In this document: piece by piece, positions 27,401 to 42,700 of the stretch
Position numbering within the stretch: position 1 is the stretch's first letter
How the letters are laid out: each line of letters starts with the position of its first letter
Assembly: GCA_029721435.1 (NCBI GenBank)
Contig: CM056581.1
Coordinates: forward strand, 71,658,712 to 71,722,711
Length of the DNA: 64,000 bases
Origin: Gymnothorax reevesii
Lineage: Eukaryota > Chordata > Actinopteri > Anguilliformes > Muraenidae
Direction of reading: 5' to 3'
The notes under the pieces: model-generated
Seen by the model: the letters and a program-made list of their open reading frames with translations, nothing else
Databases searched by the model: none
Told to the model about the DNA's origin: nothing
Position numbers and translations under genes: made by a program

Positions 27401-30400
27401 TTTTTAAAAAAGTGTATATCTTCACTTCAGAGACTCATATTCACTTCCAATAGGCCATACAAGCACATTGGAAAAATTGGTGGCATATATGCAGTGCAAC
27501 AGAGATCTGAAGCATTTCCCAGGCCAGATACACGCAGAGATTCACATTCTGAGCTTAAAACCTCAAAGTAGCATGTTTTCATGAAAGAGCGTATGGAGAC
27601 AATATCAGCGCTCTAGGGCGCTTCCTCAAGAAGATTGCAGCCAATTCACTCCTATTTAGTCATACAGTGAAAATTCACTCATGTTTGTCACTTTCCCACT
27701 GATTTACACACAGAATGAAAATTTTCGACATGCAGAAGTTAAAAAAAAGAAAGTTTTTAAAAAAGTGTATATCTTCACTTCAGAGACTCATATTCACTTC
27801 CAATAGGCCATACAAGCACATTGGAAAAATTGGTGGCATGTATGCAGTGCAACAGAGATCTGAAGCATTTCCCAGGCCAGATACAGGCAGAGATTCACAT
27901 TCTGAGCTTAAAACCTCAAAGAAGCGTGTTTTCATGAAAGAGCGTATGGAGACAATATCAGCGCTCTAGCTCGCTTCCTTAAGAAAATAGCAGCCAATTC
28001 ACTCCTATTTAGTCATACAGTGAAAATTCACTCATGTTTGTCACTATCCCACTGATTTACACACAGAATGAAAATTTTTGACATGCAGAAGTTAAAAAAA
28101 AGAAAGTTTTTAAAAAAGTGTATATCTTCACTACAGAGACTCATATTCTCTTCCAATAGGCCATAAAAACACATTGGAAAAATGGATGGCATACATGCAG
28201 TGCAACAGTGATCTGAAGCATTTCCCAGGCCAGATACACGCAGAGATTCACATTCTGAGCTTAAAACCTCAAAGTAGCGTGTTTTCATGAAAGAGCGTAT
28301 GGAGACAATATCAGCGCTCTAGGTCGCTTCCTTAAGAAGATAGCAGCCAATTCACTCCTATTTAGTCATACAGTGAAAATTCACTCATGTTTGTCACTTT
28401 CCCACTGATTTACACACGGATTGAAACTTTTTGACAAGCAGAAGTTAAAAAAAAAGAAAGTTTTTAAAAAAGTGCATATCTTCACTTCAGAGACTCATAT
28501 TCACTTCCAATAGGCCATACAAGCAAATTGGACAAATTGCTGCCATATATGCAGTGCACAGTGATCTGAAGCATTTCCCAGCCCAGATACACGAACAGAT
28601 TCACTTTCTGAGCTTGAAACCTAGAAGAAGCGTGTTTTCATGAAAGAGCGTATGGAGACAATATCAGCGCTCTAGCTCGCTTCCTTAAGAAGATAGCAGC
28701 CAATTCACTCCTATTTAGTCATACAGTGAAAATTCACTCATGTTTGTCACTTTCCCACTGATTTACACACAGAATGAAAATTTTTGACATGCAGAAGTTA
28801 AAAAAAAGAAAGTTTTTAAAAAAGTGTATATCTTCACTTCAGAGACTAATATTCACTTCCAATAGGCCATACAAGCACATTGGAAAAATTGGTGGCATAT
28901 ATGCAGTGCAACAGAGATCTGAAGCATTTCCCAGGCCAGATACACGCAGAGATTCACATTCTGAGCTTAAAACCTCAAAGAAGGTGTTTTCATGAAAGAG
29001 CGTATGGAGACAATATCAGCGCTCTAGGTCGCTTCCTTAAGAAGATAGCAGCCAATTCACTCCTATTTAGTCATACAGTGAAAATTCACTCATGTTTGTC
29101 ACTTTCCCACTGATTTACACACAGAATGAAAATTTTCGACATGCAGAAGTTAAAAAAAAGAAAGTTTTTAAAAAAGTGTATATCTTCACTTCAGAGACTC
29201 ATATTCACTTCCAATAGGCCATACAAGCACATTGGAAAAATTGGTGGCATGTATGCAGTGCAACAGAGATCTGAAGCATTTCCCAGGCCAGATACAGGCA
29301 GAGATTCACATTCTGAGCTTAAAACCTCAAAGAAGCGTGTTTTCATGAAAGAGCGTATGGAGACAATATCAGCGCTCTAGCTCGCTTCCTTAAGAAGATA
29401 GCAGCCAATTCACTCCTATTTAGTCATACAGTGAAAATTCACTCATGTTTGTCACTTTCCCACTGATTTACACACAGAATGAAAATTTTTGACATGCAGA
29501 AGTTAAAAAAAAGAAAGTTTTTAAAAAAGTGTATATCTTCACTAGAGAGACTCATATTCACTTCCAATAGGCCATAAAAACACATTGGAAAAATGGATGG
29601 CATACATGCAGTGCAACAGTGATCTGAAGCATTTCCCAGGCCAGATACACGCAGAGATTCACATTCTGAGCTTAAAACCTCAAAGTAGCGTGTTTTCATG
29701 AAAGAGCGTATGGAGACAATATCAGCGCTCTAGGTCGCTTCCTTAAGAAGATAGCAGCCAATTCACTCCTATTTAGTCATACAGTGAAAATTCACTCATG
29801 TTTGTCACTTTCCCACTGATTTACACACGGATTGAAACTTTTTGACAAGCAGAAGTTAAAAAAAAGAAAGTTTTTAAAAAAGTGCATATCTTCACTTCAG
29901 AGACTCATATTCACTTCCAATAGGCCATACAAGCAAATTGGACAAATTGCTGCCATATATGCAGTGCACAGTGATCTGAAGCATTTCCCAGCCCAGATAC
30001 ACGAACAGATTCACTTTCTGAGCTTAAAACCTAGAAGAAGCGTGTTTTCATGAAAGAGCGTATGGAGACAATATCAGCGCTCTAGGTCGCTTCCTTAAGA
30101 AGATAGCAGCCAATTCACTCCTATTTAGTCATACAGTGAAAATTCACTCATGTTTGTCACTTTCCCACTGATTTACACACAGAATGAAAATTTTTGACAT
30201 CCAGAAGTTAAAAAAAAGAAAGTTTTTAAAAAAGTGTATATCTTCACTTCAGAGACTAATATTCACTTCCAATAGGCCATACAAGCACATTGGAAAAATT
30301 GGTGGCATATATGCAGTGCAACAGAGATCTGAAGCATTTCCCAGGCCAGATACACGCAGAGATTCACATTCTGAGCTTAAAACCTCAAAGACGCGTGTTT

Positions 30401-33358
30401 TCATGAAAGAGCGTATGGAGACAATATCAGCGCTCTAGGTCGCTTCCTTAAGAAGATAGCAGCCAATTCACTCCTATTTAGTCATACAGTGAAAATTCAC
30501 TCATGTTTGTCACTTTCCCACTGATTTACACACAGAATGAAAATTTTTGACAAGCAGAAGTTAAAAAAAAGAAAGTTTTTAAAAAAGTGCATATCTTCAC
30601 TTCAGAGACTCATATTCACTTCCAATAGGCCATAAAAACACATTGGAAAAATGGATGGAATACATGCAGTGCAACAGTGATCTGAAGCATTTCCCAGGCC
30701 AGATACACGCAGAAATTCACATTCTGAGCTTAAAACCTCAAAGAAGCGTGTTTTCATGAAAGAGCGTATGGAGACAATATCAGCGCTCTAGGTCGCTTCC
30801 TTAAGAAGATAGCAGCCAATTCACTCCTATTTAGTCATACAGTGAAAATTCACTCATGTTTGTCACTTTCCCACTGATTTACACACGGATTGAAACTTTT
30901 TGACAAGCAGAAGTTAAAAAAAAGAAAGTTTTTAAAAAAGTGCATATCTTCACTTCAGAGACTCATATTCACTTCCAATAGGCCATACAAGCAAATTGGA
31001 CAAATTGCTGCCATATATGCAGTGCACAGTGATCTGAAGCATTTCCCAGCCCAGATACACGAACAGATTCACTTTCTGAGCTTAAAACCTAGAAGAAGCG
31101 TGTTTTCATGAAAGAGCGTATGGAGACAATATCAGCGCTCTAGCTCGCTTCCTTAAGAAGATAGCAGCCAATTCACTCCTATTTAGTCATACAGTGAAAA
31201 TTCACTCATGTTTGTCACTTTCCCACTGATTTACACACAGAATGAAAATTTTTGACATGCAGAAGTTAAAAAAAAGAAAGTTTTTAAAAAAGTGTATATC
31301 TTCACTTCAGAGACTAATATTCACTTCCAATAGGCCATACAAGCACATTGGAAAAATTGGTGGCATATATGCAGTGCAACAGAGATCTGAAGCATTTCCC
31401 AGGCCAGATACACGCAGAGATTCACATTCTGAGCTTAAAACCTCAATGAAGCGTGTTTTCATGAAAGAGCGTATGGAGACAATATCAGCGCTCTAGGTCG
31501 CTTCCTTAAGAAGATAGCAGCCAATTCACTCCTATTTAGTCATACAGTGAAAATTCACTCATGTTTGTCACTTTCCCACTGATTTACACACAGAATGAAA
31601 ATTTTTGACATGCAGAAGTTAAAAAAAAGAAAGTTTTTAAAAAAGTGCATATCTTCACTTCAGAGACTCATATTCACTTCCAATAGGCCATACAAGCACA
31701 TTGGAAAAATTGGTGGCATATATGCAGTGCAACAGAGATCTGAAGCATTTCCCAGGCCAGATACATGCAGAGATTCACATTCTGAGCTTAAAACCTCAAA
31801 GAAGCGTGTTTTCATGAAAGAGCGTATGGAGACAATATCAGCGCTCTAGCTCGCTTCCTTTAGAAGATAGCAGCCAATTCACTCCAATTTAGTAATACAG
31901 TGAAAATTCACTCATGTTTGTCACTTTCCCACTGATTTACACACAGAATGAAAATTTTTGACATGCAGAAGTTAAAAAAAAGAACGTTTTAAAAAAAGTG
32001 TATATCTTCACTACAGAGACTCATATTCACTTCCAATAGGCCATAAAAACACATTGGAAAAATGGATGGCATATATGCAGTGCAACAGTGATCTGAAGCA
32101 TTTCCCAGGCCAGATACACGCAGAGATTCACATTCTGAGCTTTAAAGCTCAAAGAAGCGTGTTTTCATGAAAGAGCGTATGGAGACAATATCAGTGCTCT
32201 AGCTCGCTTCCTTAAGAAGATAGAAGCCAATTCACTCCTATTTAGTCATACAGTGAAAATTCACTCATGTTTGTCACTTTCCCACTGATTTACACACAGA
32301 ATGAAAATTTTTGACATGCAGAAGTTAAAAAAAGAAAGTTTTTAAAAAAGTGTATATCTTCACTACAGAGACTCATATTCACTTCCAATAGGCCATAAAA
32401 ACACATTGGAAAAATGGATGGCATATATGCAGTGCAACAGTGATCTGAAGCATTTCCCAGGCCAGATACACGCAGAGATTCACATACTGAGCTTAAAACC
32501 TCAAAGTAGCGTGTTTTCATGGAGGAGCGTATGGAGACAATATCAGCGCTCTAGGTCGCTTCCTTAAGAAGATAGCAGCCAATTCACTCCTATTTAGTCA
32601 TACAGTGAAAATTCACTCATGTTTGTCACTTTCCCACTGATTTACACACGGATTGAAACTTTTTGACAAGCAGAAGTTAAAATAAAAGAAAGTTTTTAGA
32701 AAAGTGCATATCTTCACTTCAGAGACTCATATTCACTTCCAATAGGCCATACAAGCAAATTGGACAAATTGCTGCCATGTATGCAGTGCACAGTGATCTG
32801 AAGCATTTCCCAGCCCAGATACACGAACAGATTCACTTTCTGAGCTTAAAACCTAGAAGAAGCGTGTTTTCATGAAAGAGCGTATGGAGACAATATCAGC
32901 GCTCTAGCTCGCTTCCTTAAGAAGATAGCAGCCAATTCACTCCTATTTAGTCATACAGTGAAAATTCACTCATGTTTGTCACTTTCCCACTGATTTACAC
33001 ACAGAATGAAAATTTTTGACATGCAGAAGTTAAAAAAAAGAAAGTTTTTAAAAAAGTGTATATCTTCACTTCAGAGACTAATATTCACTTCCAATAGGCC
33101 ATACAAGCACATTGGAAAAATTGGTGGCATATATGCAGTGCAACAGAGATCTGAAGCATTTCCCAGGCCAGATACACGCAGAGATTCACATTCTGAGCTT
33201 AAAACCTCAAAGAAGCGTGTTTTCATGAAAGAGCGTATGGAGACAATATCAGCGCTCTAGCTCGCTTCCTTAAGAAGATAGCAGCCAATTCACTCCTATT
33301 TAGTCATACAGTGAAAATTCACTCATGTTTGTCACTTTCCCACTGATTTACACACAGA

Positions 33359-33711
33359 ATGAAAATTTTTGACATGCAGAAGTTAAAAAAAAGAAAGTTT
33401 TTAAAAAAGTGTATATCTTCACTACAGAGACTCATATTCACTTCCAATAGGCCATAAAAACACATTGGAAAAATGGATGGCATACATGCAGTGCAACAGT
33501 GATCTGAAGCATTTCCCAGGCCAGATACACGCAGAGATTCACATTCTGAGCTTAAAACCTCAAAGAAGCGTGTTTTCATGAAAGAGCGTATGGAGACAAT
33601 ATGAGCGCTCTAGGTCGCTTCCTTAAGAAGATAGCAGCCAATTCACTCCTATTTAGTCATACAGTGAAAATTCACTCATGTTTGTCACTTTCCCACTGAT
33701 TTACACACGGA
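33359..33711. repeat. Representative type C satellite monomer (353 bp)
   Basis: Type C is A-like at its head and tail but has a distinct centre: cactacagagactcat, ccataaaaacacattgg, aaaatggatggcatacatgc and caacagtgatc. The taa in ccataa closes the + frame, whereas the minus strand stays open for about 86 codons. Coding potential therefore switches strand between monomer types, which argues against any protein product. Confidence 0.85.
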
Positions 33712-36700
33712 TTGAAACTTTTTGACAAGCAGAAGTTAAAAAAAAGAAAGTTTTTAAAAAAGTGCATATCTTCACTTCAGAGACTCATATTCACTTCCAA
33801 TAGGCCATACAAGCAAATTGGACAAATTGCTGCCATATATGCAGTGCACAGTGATCTGAAGCATTTCCCAGCCCAGATACACGAACAGATTCACTTTCTG
33901 AGCTTAAAATCTAGAAGAAGCGTGTTTTCATGAAAGAGCGTATGGAGACAATATCAGCGCTCTAGCTCGCTTCCTTAAGAAGATAGCAGCCAATTCACTC
34001 CTATTTAGTCATACAGTGAAAATTCACTCATGTTTGTCACTTTCCCACTGATTTACACACAGAATGAAAATTTTCGACATGCAGAAGTTAAAAAAAATAA
34101 AGTTTTTAAAAAAGTGTATATCTTCACTTCAGAGACTCATATTCACTTCCAATAGGCCATACAAGCACATTGGAAAAATTGGTGGCATGTATGCAGTGCA
34201 ACAGAGATCTGAAGCCTTTCCCAGGCCAGATACACGCAGAGATTCACATTCTGAGCTTAAAACCTCAAAGAAGCGTGTTTTCATGAAAGAGCGTATGGAG
34301 ACAATATCAGCGCTCTAGCTCGCTTCCTTAAGAAGATAGCAGCCAATTCACTCCTATTTAGTCATTCAGTGAAAATTCACTCATGTTTGTCACTTTCCCA
34401 CTGATTTACACACAGAATGAAAATTTTTGACATGCAGAAGTTAAAAAAAAGAAAGTTTTTAAAAAAGTGTATATCTTCACTTCAGAGACTAATATTCACT
34501 TCCAATAGGCCATACAAGCACATTGGAAAAATTGGTGGCATGTATGCAGTGCAACAGAGATCTGAAGCATTTCCCAGGCCAGATACACGCAGAGATTCAC
34601 ATTCTGAGCTTAAAACCTCAAAGAAGCGTGTTTTCATGAAAGAGCGTATGGAGACAATATCAGCGCTCTAGCTCGCTTCCTTAAGAAGATAGCAGCCAAT
34701 TCACTCCTATTTAGTCATACAGTGAAAATTCACTCATGTTTGTCACTTTCCCACTGATTTACACACAGAATGAAAATTTTTGACATGCAGAAGTTAAAAA
34801 AAGAAAGTTTTTAAAAAAGTGTATATCTTCACTACAGAGACTCATATTCACTTCCAATAGGCCATAAAAACACATTGGAAAAATGGATGGCATACATGCA
34901 GTGCAACAGTGATCTGAAGCATTTCTCAGGCCAGATACAGGCAGAGATTCACATTCTGAGCTTAAAACCTCAAAGTAGCGTGTTTTCATGAAAGAGCGTA
35001 TGGAGACAATATCAGCGCTCTAGGTCGCTTCCTTAAGAAGATAGCAGCTAATTCACTCCTATTTAGTCATACGGTGAAAATTCACTCATGTTTGTCACTT
35101 TCCCACTGATTTACACACGGATTGAAACTTTTTGACATGCAGAAGTTTATAAAAAGAAAGTTTTTAAAAAAGTGCATATCTTCACTTCAGAGACTCATAT
35201 TCACTTCCAATAGGCCATACAAGCAAATTGGACAAATTGCTGCCATATATGCAGTGCACAGTGATCTGAAGCATTTCCCAGCCCAGATACACGAACAGAT
35301 TCACTTTCTGAGCTTAAAACCTCAAAGAAGCGTGTTTTTATGAAAGAGCGTATGGAGACAATATCAGCGCTCTAGCTCGCTTCCTTAAGAAGATAGCAGC
35401 CAATTCACTCCTATTTAGTCATACAGTGAAAATTCACTCATGTTTGTCACTTTCCCACAGATTTACACACAGAATGAAAATTTTTGACATGCAGAAGTTA
35501 AAAAAAAGAAAGTTTTTAAAAAAGTGTATATCTTCACTACAGAGACTCATATTCACTTCCAATAGGCCATAAAAACACATTGGAAAAATGGATGGCATAC
35601 ATGCAGTGCAACAGTGATCTGAAGCATTTCCCAGGCCAGATACACGCAGAGATTCACATTCTGAGCTTAAAACCTCAAAGTAGCGTGTTTTCATGAAAGA
35701 GCGTATGGAGACAATATCAGCGCTCTAGGTCGCTTCCTTAAGAAGATAGCAGCCAATTCACTCCTATTTAGTCATACAGTGAAAATTCAATCATGTTTGT
35801 CACTTTCCCACTGATTTACGCACGGATTGAAACTTTTTGACATGCAGAAGTTAAAAAAAAGAAAGTTTTTAAAAAAGTGCATATCTTCACTTCAGAGACT
35901 CATATTCACTTCCAATAGGCCATTCAAGCAAATTGGACAAATTGCTGCCATATATGCAGTGCACAGTGATCTGAAGCATTTCCCAGCCCAGATACACGAA
36001 CAGATTCACTTTCTGAGCTTAAAACCTAGAAGAAGCGTGTTTTCATGAAAGAGCGTATGGAGACAATATCAGCGCTCTAGCTCGCTTCCTTAAGACGATA
36101 GCAGCCAATTCACTCCTATTTAGTCATACAGTGAAAATTCACTCATGTTTGTCACTTTCCCACTGATTTACACACAGAATGAAAATTTTTGACATGCAGA
36201 AGTTAAAAAAAAGAAAGTTTTTAAAAAAGTGTATATCTTCACTTCAGAGACTAATATTCACTTCCAATAGGCCATACAAGCACATTGGAAAAATTGGTGG
36301 CATATATGCAGTGCAACAGAGATCTGAAGCATTTCCCAGGCCAGATACACGCAGAGATTCACATTCTGAGCTTAAAACCTCAAAGAAGCGTGTTTTCATG
36401 AAAAAGCGTATGGAGACAATATCAGCGCTCTAGGTCGCTTCCTTAAGAAGATAGCAGCCAATTCACTCCTATTTAGTCATACAGTGAAAATTCACTCATG
36501 TTTGTCACTTTCCCACTGATTTACACACAGAATGAAAATTTTTGACATGCAGAAGTTAAAAAAAAGAAAGTTTTTAAAAAAGTGTATATCTTCACTTCAG
36601 AGACTCATATTCACTTCCAATAGGCCATAAAAACACATTGGAAAAATGGATGGCATACATGCAGTGCAACAGTGATCTGAAGCATTTCCCAGGCCAGATA

Positions 36701-39700
36701 CACGCAGAGATTCACATTCTGAGCTTAAAACCTCAAAGAAGCGTGTTTTCATGAAAGAGCGTATGGAGACAATATCAGCGCTCTAGGTCGCTTCCTTAAG
36801 AAGATAGCAGCCAATTCACTCCTATTTAGTCATACAGTGAAAATTCACTCATGTTTGTCACTTTCCCACTGATTTACACACAGAATGAAAATTTTTGACA
36901 TGCAGAAGTTAAAAAAAAGAAAGTTTTTAAAAAAGTGTATATCTTCACTTCAGAGACTAATATTCACTTCCAATAGGCCATACAAGCACAATGGAAAAAT
37001 TGGTGGCATATATGCAGTGCAACAGAGATCTGAAGCATTTCCCAGGCCAGATACACGCAGAGATTCACATTCTGAGCTTAAAACCTCAAAGAAGCGTGTT
37101 TTCATGAAAGAGCGTATGGAGACAATATCAGCGCTCTAGGTCGCTTCCTTAAGAAGATAGCAGCCAATTCACTCCTATTTAGTCATACAGTGAAAATTCA
37201 CTCATGTTTGTCACTTTCCCACTGATTTACACACAGAATGAAAATTTTTGACATGCAGAAGTTAAAAAAAAGAAAGTTTTTAAAAAAGTGTATATCTTCA
37301 CTTCAGAGACTCATATTCACTTCCAATAGGCCATAAAAACACATTGGAAAAATGGATGGCATACATGCAGTGCAACAGTGATCTGAAGCATTTCCCAGGC
37401 CAGATACACGCAGAGATTCACATTCTGAGCTTAAAACCTCAAAGAAGCGTGTTTTCATGAAAGAGCGTATGGAGACAATATCAGCGCTCTAGGTCGCTTC
37501 CTTAAGAAGATAGCAGCCAATTCACTCCTATTTAGTCATACAGTGAAAATTCACTCATGTTTGTCACTTTCCCACTGATTTACACACAGAATGAAAATTT
37601 TTGACATGCAGAAGTTAAAAAAAAGAAAGTTTTTAAAAAAGTGTATATCTTCACTTCAGAGACTAATATTCACTTCCAATAGGCCATACAAGCACAATGG
37701 AAAAATTGGTGGCATATATGCAGTGCAACAGAGATCTGAAGCATTTCCCAGGCCAGATACACGCAGAGATTCACATTCTGAGCTTAAAACCTCAAAGAAG
37801 CGTGTTTTCATGAAAGAGCGTATGGAGACAATATCAGCGCTCTAGGTCGCTTCCTTAAGAAGATAGCAGCCAATTCACTCCTATTTAGTCATACAGTGAA
37901 AATTCACTCATGTTTGTCACTTTCCCACTGATTTACACACAGAATGAAAATTTTCGACATGCAGAAGTTAAAAAAAATAAAGTTTTTAAAAAAGTGTATA
38001 TCTTCACTTCAGAGACTCATATTCACTTCCAATAGGCCATACAAGCACATTGGAAAAATTGGTGGCATGTATGCAGTGCAACAGAGATCTGAAGCATTTC
38101 CCAGGCCAGATACATGCAGAGATTCACATTCTGAGCTTAAAACCTCAAAGAAGCGTGTTTTCATGAAAGAGCGTATGGAGACAATATCAGCGCTCTAGCT
38201 CGCTTCCTTAAGAAGATAGCAGCCAATTCACTCCTATTTAGTCATACAGTGAAAATTCACTCATGTTTGTCACTTTCCCACTGATTTACACACAGAATGA
38301 AAATTTTTGACATGCAGAAGTTAAAAAAAAGAAAGTTTTTAAAAAAGTGTATATCTTCACTACAGAGACTCATATTCACTTCCAATAGGCCATAAAAACA
38401 CATTGGAAAAATGGATGGCATACATGCAGTGCAACAGTGATCTGAAGCATTTCCCAGGCCAGATACACGCAGAGATTCACATTCTGAGCTTAAAACCTCA
38501 AAGTAGCGTGTTTTCATGAAAGAGCGTATGGAGACAATATCAGCGCTCTAGGTCGCTTCCTTAAGAAGATAGCAGCCAATTCACTCCTATTTAGTCATAC
38601 AGTGAAAATTCACTCATGTTTGTCACTTTCCCACTGATTTACACACAGAATGAAAATTTTTGACATGCAGAAGTTAAAAAAAATAAAGTTTTTAAAAAAG
38701 TGTATATCTTCACTTCAGAGACTAATATTCACTTCCAATAGGCCATACAAGCACATTGGAAAAATTGGTGGCATATATGCAGTGCAACAGAGATCTGAAG
38801 CATTTCCCAGGCCAGATACACGCAGAGATTCACATTCTGAGCTTAAAACCTCAAAGAAGCGTGTTTTCATGAAAGAGCGTATGGAGACAATATCAGCGCT
38901 CTAGGTCGCTTCCTTAAGAAGATAGCAGCCAATTCACTCCTATTTAGTCATACAGTGAAAATTCACTCATGTTTGTCACTTTCCCACTGATTTACACACA
39001 GAATGAAAATTTTTGACATGCAGAAGTTAAAAAAAAGAAAGTTTTTAAAAAAGTGTATATCTTCACTTCAGAGACTCATATTCACTTCCAATAGGCCATA
39101 AAAACACATTGGAAAAATGGATGGCATACATGCAGTGCAACAGTGATCTGAAGCATTTCCCTGGCCAGATACACGCAGAAATTCACATTCTGAGCTTAAA
39201 ACCTCAAAGAAGCGTGTTTTCATGAAAGAGCGTATGGAGACAATATCAGCGCTCTAGGTCGCTTCCTTAAGAAGATAGCAGCCAATTAACTCCTATTTAG
39301 TCATACAGTGAAAATTCACTCATGTTTGTCACTTTCCCACTGATTTACACACGGATTGAAACTTTTTGACAAGCAGAAGTTAAAAAAAAGAAAGTTTTTA
39401 AAAAAGTGCATATCTTCACTTCAGAGACTCATATTCACTTCCAATAGGCCATACAAGCAAATTGGACAAATTGCTGCCATATATGCAGTGCACAGTGATC
39501 TGAAGCATTTCCCAGCCCAGATACACGAACAGATTCACTTTCTGAGCTTAAAACCTAGAAGAAGCGTGTTTTCATGAAAGAGCGTATGGAGACAATATCA
39601 GCGCTCTAGCTCGCTTCCTTAAGAAGATAGCAGCCAATTCACTCCTATTTAGTCATACAGTGAAAATTCACTCATGTTTGTCACTTTCCCACTGATTTAC

Positions 39701-42700
39701 ACACAGAATGAAAATTTTTGACATGCAGAAGTTAAAAAAAAGAAAGTTTTTAAAAAAGTGTATATCTTCACTTCAGAGACTAATATTCACTTCCAATAGG
39801 CCATACAAGCACATTGGAAAAATTGGTGGCATTTATGCAGTGCAACAGAGATCTGAAGCATTTCCCAGGCCAGATACACGCAGAGATTCACATTCTGAGC
39901 TTAAAACCTCAATGAAGCGTGTTTTCATGAAAGAGCGTATGGAGACAATATCAGCGCTCTAGGTCGTTTCCTTAAGAAGATAGCAGCCAATTCACTCCTA
40001 TTTAGTCATACAGTGAAAATTCACTCATGTTTGTCACTTTCCCACTGATTTACACACAGAATGAAAATTTTTGACATGCAGAAGTTAAAAAAAAGAAAGT
40101 TTTTAAAAAAGTGCATATCTTCACTTCAGAGACTCATATTCCCTTCCAATAGGCCATACAAGCACATTGGAAAAATTGGTGGCATATATGCAGTGCAACA
40201 GAGATCTGAAGCATTTCCCAGGCCAGATACACGCAGAGATTCACATTCTGAGCTTCAAACCTCAAAGAAGCGTGTTTTCATGAAAAAGCGTATGGAGACA
40301 ATATCAGCGCTCTAGCTCGCTTCCTTTAGAAGATAGCAGCCAATTCACTCCTATTTAGTCATACAGTGAAAATTCACTCATGTTTGTCACTTTCCCACTG
40401 ATTTACACACAGAATGAAAATTTTTGACATGCAGAAGTTAAAAAAAAGAAAGTTTTTAAAAAAGTGCATATCTTCACTTCAGAGACTCATATTCACTTCC
40501 AATAGGCCATAAAAACACATTGGAAAAATGGATGGCATACATGCAGTGCAACAGTGATCTGAAGCATTTCCCAGGCCAGATACACGCAGAAATTCACATT
40601 CTGAGCTTAAAACCTCAAAGAAGCGTGTTTTCATGAAAGAGCGTATGGAGACAATATCAGCGCTCTAGGTCGCTTCCTTAAGAAGATTGCAGCCAATTCA
40701 CTCCTATTTAGTCATACAGTGAAAATTCACTCATGTTTGTCACTTTCCCACTGATTTACACACAGAATGAAAATTTTTGACATGCAGAAGTTAAAAAAAA
40801 GAAAGTTTTTAAAAAAGTGTATATCTTCACTACAGAGACTCATATTCACTTCCAATAGGCCATAAAACACATTGGAAAAATGGATGGCATATATGCAGTG
40901 CAACAGTGATCTGAAGCATTTCCCAGGCCAGATACACGCATAGATTCACATTCTGAGCTTTAAAGCTCAAAGAAGCGTGTTTTCATGAAAGAGCGTATGG
41001 AGACAATATCAGTGCTCTTGCTCGCTTCCTTAAGAAGATAGCAGCCAATTCACTCCTATTTAGTCATACAGTGAAAATTCACTCATGTTTGTCACTTTCC
41101 CACTGATTTACACACAGAATGAAAATTTTTGACATGCAGAAGTTAAAAAAAAGAAAGTTTTTAAAAAAGTGCATATCTTCACTTCAGAGACTCATATTCA
41201 CTTCCAATAGGCCATAAAAACACATTGGAAAAATGGATGGCATACATGCAGTGCAACAGTGATCTGAAGCATTTCCCAGGCCAGATACACGCAGAAATTC
41301 ACATTCTGAGCTTAAAACCTCAAAGAAGCGTGTTTTCATGAAAGAGCGTATGGAGACAATATCAGCGCTCTAGCTCGCTTCCTTAAGAAGATAGCAGCCA
41401 ATTCACTCCTATTTAGTCATACAGTGAAAATTCACTCATGTTTGTCACTTTCCCACTGATTTACACACAGAATGAAAATTTTTGACATGCAGAAGTTAAA
41501 AAAAAGAAAGTTTTTAAAAAAGTGCATATCTTCACTTCAGAGACTAATATTCACTTCCAATAGGCCATACAAGCACATTGGAAAAATTGGTGGCATATAT
41601 GCAGTGCAACAGAGATCTGAAGCATTTCCCAGGCCAGATACACGCAGAGATTCACATTCTGAGCTTAAAACCTCAAAGAAGCGTGTTTTCATGAAAGAGC
41701 GTATGGAGACAATATCAGCGCTCCAGCTCGCTTCCTTTAGAAGATAGCGGCCAATTCACTCCTATTTAGTCATACAGTGAAAATTCACTCATGTTTGTCA
41801 CTTTCCCACTGATTTACACACAGAATGAAAATTTTTGACATGCAGAAGTTAAAAAAAAGAAAGTTTTTAAAAAAGTGTATATCTTCACTACAGAGACTCA
41901 TATTCACTTCCAATAGGCCATAAAAACACATTGGAAAAATGGATGGCATATATGCAGTGCAACAGTGATCTGAAGCATTTCCCAGGCCAGATACACGCAT
42001 AGATTCACATTCTGAGCTTTAAAGCTCAAAGAAGCGTGTTTTCATGAAAGAGCGTATGGAGACAATATCAGTGCTCTTGCTCGCTTCCTTAAGAAGATAG
42101 CAGCCAATTCACTCCTATTTAGTCATACAGTGAAAATTCACTCATGTTTGTCACTTTCCCACTGATTTACACACAGAATGAAAATTTTTGACATGCAGAA
42201 GTTAAAAAAAAGAAAGTTTTTAAAAAAGTGTATATCTTCACTTCAGAGACTAATATTCACTTCCAATAGGCCATACAAGCACATTGGAAAAATTGGTGGC
42301 ATATATGCAGTGCAACAGAGATCTGAAGCATTTCCCAGGCCAGATACACGCAGAGATTCACATTCTGAGCTTAAAACCTCAAAGAAGCGTGTTTTCATGA
42401 AAGAGCGTATGGAGACAATATCAGCGCTCTAGGTCGCTTCCTTAAGAAGATAGCAGCCAATTCACTCCTATTTAGTCATACAGTGAAAATTCACTCATGT
42501 TTGTCACTTTCCCACTGATTTACACACAGAATGAAAATTTTTGACATGCAGAAGTTAAAAAAAAGAAAGTTTTTAAAAAAGTGTATATCTTCACTTCAGA
42601 GACTCATATTCACTTCCAATAGGCCATAAAAACACATTGGAATAATGGATGGCATACATGCAGTGCAACAGTGATCTGAAGCATTTCCCAGGCCAGATAC

